Shown here piece after piece: positions 27,792-34,846 of a stretch of 64,000 nucleotides of DNA (positions are counted from its first letter, which is position 1; each line of letters begins with the position of its first letter). The stretch lies in NCBI GenBank assembly GCA_964574815.1, contig CAZNPL010000010.1, positions 62,001 through 126,000 of the forward strand, in the 5' to 3' direction. The notes under the pieces were generated by a model. The model ran no database searches and was not told where the DNA came from. It saw only the letters and a list, made by a program, of their open reading frames with translations. A program made the position numbers and the translations under genes. The stretch is from CAZNPL01 sp964574815. Its GTDB lineage: Bacteria > Planctomycetota > Phycisphaerae > UBA1845.

Positions 27792-28352
27792 CTACTTACC
27801 AGAATACCGCAATGCGGCCAGCCCGGCAGCAGCGCGCATTTCGTTTACGCGGGTCCACAACTTGGGATCTTTTCGAAAGAACGAGACCAGGTTGGAGGTG
27901 CTGACGCCAAGTTTCTCTGCGGCGGGCTTGACGCGGCAGCCGCAGGCGTCCAGCACGTCCAGCACCTCTGCTACGACTCGATTGTAGCGGTGGTCCCGCC
28001 GTCCCACGCGGAGGCCTGCCGACGGGATGATGCAACCGGCGACGGTCGACCCGGGCGTGTAACGGTCGAGGTCGATGGGTCCGCGCATATTCAGAGCGAT
28101 CACCTGCCGGAGCCGTTTGAGGGCTTTGGCCTTGTTTTCGTGTTGTGAGCGGCTTTCGACAGCGACGGCGCTGAGTCTCGTGGGGCGATGCCGGAGCCGG
28201 ACGGCCGAGTCGGTTTTGTTTCTTTTTTGGCCGCCGGGTCCGCGGTCTCGAAAGGTGTCCACCTCACATTGTTCGAGCAGCGTGCGGTCGTTGAGCATGA
28301 GGTAGCGCTTCGCAGTAAGCGGGGAGCGGCTTGTCGCGGATTTTTCGGACAC
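27792..28352 (-). CDS. Release-factor-like GGQ protein with C-terminal HTH-like extension
   Basis: 186 aa from GTG 28352 with AGG just upstream. The RF-1 core includes GPGGQKRNKTDSAVRLRH near residue 38, holding the GGQ tripeptide that triggers peptidyl-tRNA hydrolysis. No codon-recognition domains are present, as in ArfB/YaeJ rescue factors. Unlike ArfB, which ends in a basic tail, this protein continues with about 60 residues containing AAEKLGVSTSNLVSFFRK, which reads like a helix-turn-helix. It probably hydrolyses peptidyl-tRNA on stalled ribosomes or during another rescue event. The extension's role is unknown. Confidence 0.82.
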   Translation of the reverse strand: MSEKSATSRSPLTAKRYLMLNDRTLLEQCEVDTFRDRGPGGQKRNKTDSAVRLRHRPTRLSAVAVESRSQHENKAKALKRLRQVIALNMRGPIDLDRYTPGSTVAGCIIPSAGLRVGRRDHRYNRVVAEVLDVLDACGCRVKPAAEKLGVSTSNLVSFFRKDPKLWTRVNEMRAAAGLAALRYSGK

Positions 28353-28635
28353 AACCTGTTTCCATCAAATAGTTTGGACGCGGACGGCCACCGGGAAGCG
28401 TTGCAGGTCGCCGATCAAGGGGACTCGCATCGGCCATCGATGCGACCGCTCCGCACTGCCGGTTGGGGGCTTTTTCGGGTCGTCACGTCCATTCTACAAT
28501 CGGTCACCTTGGTTGGCGCGGAGGGGGTGAATCGGTCGATATTCCGGATGATTCACGGCTGGCCCGGGTGGTTCGTGCCACCGTCCAGAAGCGTGCGCGC
28601 CGGCCCGGACTGACGATTCTTGGAAGGGAATCACG
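28353..28635. other. Intergenic region before the small ORF
   Basis: 283 nt; no convincing gene. It ends with a purine-rich TGGAAGGGAA (28621-28630) that would serve the 28-codon ORF that follows. I see no clear promoter boxes. Confidence 0.4.
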
Positions 28636-28722
28636 ATGTTCAGCCCGTTGTCCACGGTGATGCTGTTTGTGTTGACGATCCTGTTCTCCCTGATCGACCT
28701 GGCGATCGCCACCGCGCCGTAG
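28636..28722 (+). CDS. Possible 28-aa hydrophobic peptide
   Basis: ATG at 28636, 28 codons, TAG at 28720-28722. The peptide is almost entirely one membrane helix (MFSPLSTVMLFVLTILFSLI followed by DLAIATAP). A strong Shine-Dalgarno, GGAAGGGAA, ends about 5 nt upstream of the ATG, better than that of most genes in this window. It is too short for compositional proof. If real it is a small membrane protein or leader peptide of the KdpF or toxin size class; no homology is claimed. Confidence 0.35.
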   Translation: MFSPLSTVMLFVLTILFSLIDLAIATAP

Positions 28723-29141
28723 AGGCCACGCCGTCGCAACCAACTGGAATTGTCAGAACGACCGTCCGCGGATTCGGCCTTATACAGCCGTTTTGGGACG
28801 GTCGCGGAAGGTCACCGTCTGAATCGGGGACGAGCCGTCGGGGGATCCGATAACCGGGGCGCGGGGAGCCGAGGAGCCTGCATCGGCGTTTGCTTTTGGC
28901 ACTCCGTCATTTTCGGCGCGGTTATTGAAAACTGTAAGGAGCGCGGTGCGCCCGCCCGATCGAGATAGGGGCGTGCTGCGCGCCGGTCGTGGGTTCAGCA
29001 CGGAGGCTCGCGCGGTGCGACACTCGGTTCGGACGGGGCCGCGCGCCTGTCGCACACGGATATACAGGCGCGTTGCTCACGAAGCCGATAAGCAAGGGAT
29101 CAGCGGTGTTCTTGTTTGGCCGCGGTGAGGGAGAGTCCGTA
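28723..29141. other. Intergenic region upstream of the FG-GAP lipoprotein genes
   Basis: 419 nt. It contains a 9-bp inverted repeat CGACCGTCC (28759-28767) / GGACGGTCG (28796-28804) enclosing an inner CGGC...GCCG pair, possibly a terminator or regulatory hairpin. The frame of the next gene is open back to 28989, but no good start or ribosome site supports that extension. A promoter for the 29142 gene should lie here; none was convincing. Confidence 0.4.
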
Positions 29142-30800
29142 ATGTCATGGCAATCTGGGAAGCGTTGGGCCCGGTGGGGAACGGTCATCGCGATTTTGGC
29201 GGGATGCACACCGGTCTTTGTGCCACCGGAGTCGGATGAGGCGCGCACGGGGGACGGCGACACCGGCTTCGTAGACGGCGGGTCATTTGCAGACCCGGGG
29301 GAAGAGGGCGGAGACGTTATCGAACCGCCGCCGCTCGTTCCCGATGAGAACGGAGAGACGGCCACCGAGAGCTTCTTTGTGGCGCGGGCGATCGATCCCC
29401 CGAGCGAGGACAGCGCCGGCCCCAAGTTCGTCGAGGTCGGCGACATCGACAAGGACGGTTTCCCGGATCTGGTGACCGGCTGGAACCAGTCGCAAGTGAT
29501 TCAGATTCATCTCCAGCGTCGCGGCGCGGATGATCAGGTCACGTTCGAGAGCGTTCAGATCGCCGGGACAACCCCCATCGCGATCGTGGCGGGCGTCAAG
29601 CTGGCTGACATGGACGGTGACGGCTGGCTGGACATCGTCGTGTTGGTGAAGCATCAGAGTTTTCTGACGATTTGCCCGTTGAGCGGTGAAGTCTTCGATG
29701 ACGGCTTCGCCGGGGTGGTGCTGATTCTGTACTCGCCCGGCGGCGACGTGACCAATGGAGCGGACTGGCAGGAGGTGTCCATTTTCGAGTCGTTGGAGAT
29801 GAATCCGGACCCGCCGGGCGGACTTCCTCCGGGTCTCCCGGCCGAGGGCGAAGGTCGCGCGCAGGACTTCCCTGAGGAAGGCGGTATGACGGCGCTGGAC
29901 GTCGGCGACATCACCGGTGACGGTCTGCCGGACATCGTGATTACAAGCAACCGGCCTGACGATCCGTGCCATCCCCCGGGCGAGAATGACGTTGAGCTCT
30001 ACACCAACCCGGGGCCGGCGCTCGCGCGTGACGGCACGTCGTGGCCACAGGTGCTGGTCGATCGGGACGCACCGCCGCTTAAGGACCTTATTCTCTGGGA
30101 CATCGACGGAGACGATCGACTGGACGTTGTGTTCACGCGGCCGACGTCGGTGAGTTCGAATATTTCGTGGCGCCGCAGTCTTGGCGGCACCGCGTTCGAT
30201 TTCCGGCGGCCGATCGGCATGATCGACGGCGGCGCGGACATCATGACTCTGGGCGACGTGGATCAGGACGGATTGACGGACGTGGTGGTTCGTTCGAACG
30301 CGGGCAAGGTGATCCAGTGGTTCCGTCACCCGGGTCCGGACGACGATTTGAACGTGTCGGACACCTTGCCGCCTCGGCCGGACATTCCGTGGTCTGTGTA
30401 CACCCTTCTTGATCTGGGCGAGTTGAATCCGCTGGGTATCTCTTTGGGTGACATCAACTTCGACAATCAGCCGGAGCTGCTGCTGGGCGCAAGCGGATCG
30501 GTGTTCTGGGTGGACTCGAGCACGGCGGATACGGTTTACGACCCCTGGTCGGCAAATCTGATCGTGGACGACGCCCAATTGGACAACACCTTGTTTGCCG
30601 CTCAAGGCGAGGCCCTGATCAACGACTTGCTGGTTTTCGACCTGGACTGCGACGGGACGACGGACATTGTCGCAACAATGGACCGGCAATCGCTCAGCGG
30701 ATTGAGTAATGATGTGGTAATCTGGTTCCGCAACGTTCTGCAGCCGGAGGATGTTGGCCTGGACAATGCGGTGCTGATTCCCGGCTGCAAGAACCCGTAA
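29142..30800 (+). CDS. FG-GAP/VCBS repeat lipoprotein, copy 1
   Basis: 552 aa from ATG 29142, which has a GAGGGAGAG ribosome site and opens a lipoprotein signal (WGTVIAILAGC). After an acidic Gly/Asp linker come repeated calcium-loop blades of the FG-GAP type: VGDIDKDGFPDLV, ADMDGDGWLDIVV, VGDITGDGLPDIV, WDIDGDDRLDVV, LGDVDQDGLTDVVV, LGDINFDNQPELLL and FDLDCDGTTDIVA. Seven blades predict a beta-propeller exposed at the outer membrane or cell surface. It is followed after 22 nt by a paralogue, so the two are probably one operon. Confidence 0.85.
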   Translation: MSWQSGKRWARWGTVIAILAGCTPVFVPPESDEARTGDGDTGFVDGGSFADPGEEGGDVIEPPPLVPDENGETATESFFVARAIDPPSEDSAGPKFVEVGDIDKDGFPDLVTGWNQSQVIQIHLQRRGADDQVTFESVQIAGTTPIAIVAGVKLADMDGDGWLDIVVLVKHQSFLTICPLSGEVFDDGFAGVVLILYSPGGDVTNGADWQEVSIFESLEMNPDPPGGLPPGLPAEGEGRAQDFPEEGGMTALDVGDITGDGLPDIVITSNRPDDPCHPPGENDVELYTNPGPALARDGTSWPQVLVDRDAPPLKDLILWDIDGDDRLDVVFTRPTSVSSNISWRRSLGGTAFDFRRPIGMIDGGADIMTLGDVDQDGLTDVVVRSNAGKVIQWFRHPGPDDDLNVSDTLPPRPDIPWSVYTLLDLGELNPLGISLGDINFDNQPELLLGASGSVFWVDSSTADTVYDPWSANLIVDDAQLDNTLFAAQGEALINDLLVFDLDCDGTTDIVATMDRQSLSGLSNDVVIWFRNVLQPEDVGLDNAVLIPGCKNP

Positions 30801-30822
30801 CCCGAGGATAGAGAGGCACGCG

Positions 30823-32334
30823 ATGAATCGAAGTAAATTGCGTCATCTGATCTGTTTGAGCCTGGCGGGAGCCGTGGTCGTCGGGTGCGGCGCGATCGTC
30901 CCATTCGTTCCGGATCGCATCTTGAACCTGTTCGTGACCGGGGGCGCGGTAAGCTTGAACCTGTTCACGCCGATACAGCTCGAGCCTCGCAGCGAGGACT
31001 CGGCCGGGCCTCATTTCGCCGTGACCGGTGACCTCGACGGGGACGGTCTAACGGACGTGGTAACGGCGTGGAACGAGTCGAAGTCGGTGCAGCTTCACTT
31101 TCACCGGCCGTCACCCACGGGGCCGCCCAGGTTCGAAGCTTTGACGCTGGCGGGTGATTTCCCGATCTCGATTGTCTCGGGACTGGCGATCGAAGACATG
31201 GACGGTGACGGTAACAACGACGTGGTGGTGCTGATCAAGGAAACGGGCGTGTTCGCCCGGTGCCGTGAAAGCGGGGAGGTCCTGGACGCGGAGAACGCAC
31301 CGGCCGGCTTGATCATGATTTACTTTGCGCCGCGGGATCGGGCGTTGATTCTGAGTCCACTGGCGTGGGACGCGGTGAAATTGTCTCAGTCCGAGACGGC
31401 GGGCGCGCCTCCGTCGGACCCTCAAACGCCGGAACTGGGCGGCTACACGGACATGGTGCTGGCGGATATCGACGGTGCCAACGGCCAGGACATCATCGTG
31501 GCCTGGAATGCGAACGAGTGCGAGGGTGGCGGGAACCGAGTTGAGTACTACAGGAATCCGGGTCCGGCCCTGGCGCGTCAGTCCACGGCCTGGGCCCCGT
31601 TTCTGGTGGAAGTTGACGCACCGGCAGTCAAGTCAGTGGCGGCATTTGACGTGGATCGGGACGGCGATGTGGACATTGCGGCGACATTCCCGACCGCCCG
31701 GGGCGCGAGCGTGCGCTGGCTGCGCAACCCTCGGATCGACGTTCCGGACGCGTTCCACCTGAGCGATGGCACATGGCAGCGCGGTTCGATCGGGCGTCTC
31801 GAGGTCGGGACGGACATCATCGAGCCGGGCGACCTGGACCAGGACGGCATCATGGATGTAGTGGTTCGATCCACGAACGGTCGGCTCATCATGTGGTTTC
31901 GGGGCCCCGAGCATCCGACGACCACTCCGGTGCGTAACGTTCCGTGGCAGTCGTTTACGATCGCGGAGTTCAAGGAGCGTGTTCCCGAGACGATTTCGCT
32001 GGGCGACATCGACGGCGATGGACAACTGGAGGTGTTCGTCAGCGCGGGCGGCGGCTTGATGTGGTTTGACATATTCCCCGGCTCGACGGTGTTTGATCAG
32101 TGGCAGGAGTTCGTGTTGGCGGACGAGAATCCCGCGACGACGAGCGCTCCGCCGGTGACCGATCCGAACGTGAACCGGGACGAGGTCGAGGAACCGTCGA
32201 CATTCATCAACACGATCAGCGTGGTCGATCTGGACGCGGACGGGCTACCGGATGTGCTCGGGACGTTGGATCGGCGGGGGATGTCGGGCACGGCCAACGA
32301 TGCTGTGGTCTGGTACCGCAACAACGGTCTGTGA
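30823..32334 (+). CDS. FG-GAP/VCBS repeat lipoprotein, copy 2
   Basis: 503 aa with a lipoprotein signal (LICLSLAGAVVVGC) and a GAGAGG site upstream. It repeats the plan of copy 1: TGDLDGDGLTDVVT, EDMDGDGNNDVVVL, LADIDGANGQDIIVAW, FDVDRDGDVDIAA, PGDLDQDGIMDVVV, LGDIDGDGQLEVFV and VDLDADGLPDVLG. Both copies share spaced phrases such as RSEDSAGP/PSEDSAGP, WNESKSVQ/WNQSQVIQ and the ending SGTANDAVVWYRN/SGLSNDVVIWFRN. They are therefore a tandem duplication now well diverged. It converges with the zinc-ribbon gene, 15 nt away. Confidence 0.85.
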   Translation: MNRSKLRHLICLSLAGAVVVGCGAIVPFVPDRILNLFVTGGAVSLNLFTPIQLEPRSEDSAGPHFAVTGDLDGDGLTDVVTAWNESKSVQLHFHRPSPTGPPRFEALTLAGDFPISIVSGLAIEDMDGDGNNDVVVLIKETGVFARCRESGEVLDAENAPAGLIMIYFAPRDRALILSPLAWDAVKLSQSETAGAPPSDPQTPELGGYTDMVLADIDGANGQDIIVAWNANECEGGGNRVEYYRNPGPALARQSTAWAPFLVEVDAPAVKSVAAFDVDRDGDVDIAATFPTARGASVRWLRNPRIDVPDAFHLSDGTWQRGSIGRLEVGTDIIEPGDLDQDGIMDVVVRSTNGRLIMWFRGPEHPTTTPVRNVPWQSFTIAEFKERVPETISLGDIDGDGQLEVFVSAGGGLMWFDIFPGSTVFDQWQEFVLADENPATTSAPPVTDPNVNRDEVEEPSTFINTISVVDLDADGLPDVLGTLDRRGMSGTANDAVVWYRNNGL

Positions 32335-32349
32335 CGTCGCGGCGGGGCG

Positions 32350-32859
32350 TCACGCACGGGTCCGGCTTACGACGAACGCGCCCATGAGCAGGACGATGCC
32401 GAGGCCGGTGCCGAGCATCTGCTGCCAGCCGAATCCGTCGGAGCTTCCGAAGGCGAGCCAGTCGGCCAACAGGGACAGCGCACCGGTGACAACCCCGATG
32501 ATCAACAAGGTGGGTGCGCGGGTGACGGCACCGAGCAGCATGAGAAGCCCCCCGAGCAAGACGCCGGCCGCCTGCTGCCAGCCGAACCCGGCCATATCGC
32601 CGAACTTGAACCAATCAGCAAAGAGCGAAAGTGTGAGGACAACGGTGCCGACGGCGCCGACGACGGCGGCCTCGCCCCAATGGCGCGGTATTCGAGGATC
32701 CTCGATGTGGGCGCCGTCAAAGCAATTCTGGCAGAAGTGGCGCATCTGCGGTACGCCGCCCACGACGTTGGAGGTGTGAATATTAGCGGGAGCGCCGCAA
32801 CGTTCACACTTGGGCTGCGGACGTGCCACGTCGCCGGCTGGTTCCTCTCGATCGGCCAT
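32350..32859 (-). CDS. Zinc-ribbon membrane protein with internally duplicated hydrophobic module
   Basis: 169 aa from ATG 32859 (GGGGAG site upstream); it begins 2 nt after the exosortase stop. An N-terminal four-Cys ribbon (CERCG and, about 27 residues later, CQNC) is followed by two similar membrane modules: LFADWFKFGDMAGFGWQQ plus a hydrophobic helix, and LLADWLAFGSSDGFGWQQ plus another. The internal repeat is visible by eye. It is not recognised by name. Its place at the end of an epsI-exosortase operon suggests an accessory role in that system, which is an inference. Confidence 0.72.
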   Translation of the reverse strand: MADREEPAGDVARPQPKCERCGAPANIHTSNVVGGVPQMRHFCQNCFDGAHIEDPRIPRHWGEAAVVGAVGTVVLTLSLFADWFKFGDMAGFGWQQAAGVLLGGLLMLLGAVTRAPTLLIIGVVTGALSLLADWLAFGSSDGFGWQQMLGTGLGIVLLMGAFVVSRTRA

Positions 32860-32861
32860 AT

Positions 32862-33749
32862 TCACTCCCCGGCGTCGTCCTCGTGCACCACGAGCTTGGA
32901 CATGATCCACAATTCGGCAAGCAGCAGCAGAACGGCGAGCGGCATCATCGTAATACCGGCGAAATCGTGAAAGAAGCGCTCGGCGAGCTCACTGCGGAGG
33001 TTGAGATAGAGCAGGGCGGTCACGATCAATCGTACGACGTTGCAAAGGATGGCGATGGGGATGCTGGAGCAGATCAGGACGATTTTCTGCCATCGGGGAC
33101 GCTGGACGACGTAGGCGAGGGTTGCGGCGACTACGATGAATGCCGTAAGCATGCGGAGGCCGCTGCACTCCTCGGCAATGTTGATGGGCACTTCCTGATT
33201 CAGGAGGATCTGGTTGCCCTGTCGCCCGACCATAATGCCGAGCATTTCGAGTCCGAAGACGGCGCCGGACGTTGCGGTCTGTTGCAACGGACCCGACACC
33301 ATCAGGTGGATTCGGCCGGGCAACGGCACCATGAGGAAAAGGAAGGCGAGAATCCAGAAGGCAGATCGAAAGACCTGGCATCCAGCGATCAGCAGGACAA
33401 GTCCCACGATCGTCAGCACCATGGCATAGCGCTCGGCGGACTCGTAGAGCCAGATCAGGCCGAAGAGTCGTCCGGCGAGCGCGACGAGGACAACGCCGAT
33501 GCCCCACCAGGACGGCGCGATGTTGCACCGAGCGAAGCGATCGCGATCGTGCCAGAGCAGATACAGGGCGGCGAGCGGTACGAGCTGACCTACGGAGTAG
33601 TTGGGGTCGTTCTGCCATTCGCGGTAGAGGCCCACGGCGGTGGACCAGTAAGCCCAGGCGAGCGAAACGCTCAGGGCTATGAGAAGGGCCCAGACGGTCC
33701 AATCGGATGAAGCGGCGGGTTTTGTGCTGGATGAGGGGGCCAATGACAT
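32862..33749 (-). CDS. Exosortase
   Basis: 295 aa, polytopic. The catalytic triad of exosortases/archaeosortases is complete: Cys in NIAEECSGLRML (near residue 192), Arg in AILCNVVRLIVTA (near 236) and His in RFFHDFAG (near 262). The segment FLFLMVPLPGRI near residue 138 is also typical. Exosortases process PEP-CTERM-type tails of exported proteins, usually in step with exopolysaccharide production. The gene starts 5 nt after epsI, forming an epsI-xrt-zinc-ribbon operon. No classic PEP-CTERM substrate was found in the window; the protein at 9334-10437 is the best candidate. Confidence 0.92.
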   Translation of the reverse strand: MSLAPSSSTKPAASSDWTVWALLIALSVSLAWAYWSTAVGLYREWQNDPNYSVGQLVPLAALYLLWHDRDRFARCNIAPSWWGIGVVLVALAGRLFGLIWLYESAERYAMVLTIVGLVLLIAGCQVFRSAFWILAFLFLMVPLPGRIHLMVSGPLQQTATSGAVFGLEMLGIMVGRQGNQILLNQEVPINIAEECSGLRMLTAFIVVAATLAYVVQRPRWQKIVLICSSIPIAILCNVVRLIVTALLYLNLRSELAERFFHDFAGITMMPLAVLLLLAELWIMSKLVVHEDDAGE

Positions 33750-33754
33750 GTGGA

Positions 33755-34537
33755 TCAGCTTCGCTCCTGGGCTGTCGGCGTTTCAGTTGGCCAGAGCGCG
33801 TCGCTGCCTCGGGCCGGTGGTTCGGCGGCGTCGGGTTCGCCATCGACTCGTGAGACGGCACGGGTGATGACCTCGTGAATCAGCGGCGCGGTCGTCACAG
33901 CGAAGTCGGTGGTCACCTGCACGGCGTCGATGGGGGCGTGAGGTGTGGTCGGGCAGGCGATCTGGACCTGGGCGGCGTAGTGGGCCTGCAGGGAGAATCG
34001 CCAGGCGCGCGATCGCAGCATGGACACATCGGGGCAGTATTTACCATCGATGATGTAGTAATTGAGTACGGTGACGGCTTGGGCGGCCAACCCACCGCGT
34101 TTGAATCGGTGGATCTGGCAGGGGAGCTGTCCATCGTGGAGTTCGAGCACCGGCGTGGTGGACTCCACGCGCGTCCAGCCGGCCCCGGGGTAGCACACCT
34201 CCGGCCGGTGCGGCTCCAGGTCCCTCAGGCGCACGCCGTAGGCGACGAAGAGTGAGACCGCGATTCGGCCGTCGCGATAGCGGTATTCGCGGCTTACGTG
34301 GTCATCGGTATCGGTGGCACGAATCACCGCCTCGTCCAGAGGCACGTTCCGGCCTCGCCAGTCGCCCAGTTCGAGCGGGATGGCGTCGAGCGATCCCGGC
34401 GGAATCGGCAGGCTGCCAGTCGGGCGGCTGTAGCGTTCAGCGAGCGCCCGATACACGACGCCTCCGGCGACCACGAGGATGATTCCGCCCACCGTGGCGA
34501 TTTGGATGTCACGACGGATGCGACCACGACCGATCAT
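33755..34537 (-). CDS. epsI: EpsI family exosortase-associated protein (DUF3485)
   Basis: 260 aa from ATG 34537, with a strong AGGAGG-type site (CAGGAGGGCC) just upstream; the frame runs back to 34801 but without support. There is one N-terminal membrane anchor (IATVGGIILVVAGGVVYRAL), then the EpsI domain: PLELGDWRG near residue 53, then HRPEVCYPGAGW near 112 with the conserved Cys-Tyr-Pro, and a VLNYYIIDGKY strand near 155. EpsI is found with or fused to exosortases and with exopolysaccharide export. It is the first gene of the three-gene exosortase operon. Confidence 0.88.
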   Translation of the reverse strand: MIGRGRIRRDIQIATVGGIILVVAGGVVYRALAERYSRPTGSLPIPPGSLDAIPLELGDWRGRNVPLDEAVIRATDTDDHVSREYRYRDGRIAVSLFVAYGVRLRDLEPHRPEVCYPGAGWTRVESTTPVLELHDGQLPCQIHRFKRGGLAAQAVTVLNYYIIDGKYCPDVSMLRSRAWRFSLQAHYAAQVQIACPTTPHAPIDAVQVTTDFAVTTAPLIHEVITRAVSRVDGEPDAAEPPARGSDALWPTETPTAQERS

Positions 34538-34846
34538 ACGGCCCTCCTGAGACGCCCTGATTATGTTTCGGAACAGGGCGGGACGCAAAGCCAGGGAGGA
34601 TTGTGGAGAGGTGGGCGAATGATCACTCCCCCCATGGAATTGACCGACAACAGAACAAATGAGAAAAGCGGGGCGGTCCAGAATTGACGTCGGCGTTGGC
34701 GGCCCGATAAGCTGGTTTGACAAGCATTCCAGCGTATGGGGCGTGCGTGACTGGTCCCGCGGTTGGGCGCATGAAGAGGGACTCGCCCGCAGCCGAATCA
34801 TGAGCCAGCCATAGCCTCAAGCCGGCTACCCAGGGAGTCTTGCGTC
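34538..34846. promoter_or_regulatory. Divergent intergenic region, epsI / Cys-rich giant gene
   Basis: 309 nt between two outward-facing genes, so it must hold promoters in both directions. On the plus side an AGGGAG ribosome site lies at about 34831-34836, before ATG 34847. I found a TTGACA at about 34717 but no well-spaced -10, so I do not call it. Confidence 0.4.

Noticed and set aside
28188..28613. 141-aa plus-strand frame near the release-factor-like gene
   Set aside because: Its first half is antisense to the GGQ gene and the rest lacks protein-like features.
26864..29141. Replication origin near the skew change
   Set aside because: No clear DnaA-box cluster or AT-rich unwinding element and no dnaA/dnaN nearby; kept only as a composition observation.
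29283..30689. 468-aa minus-strand frame opposite the FG-GAP gene
   Set aside because: Composition (His/Arg/Val-rich) and position mark it as antisense shadow; the plus-strand protein has clear repeats and a lipoprotein signal.
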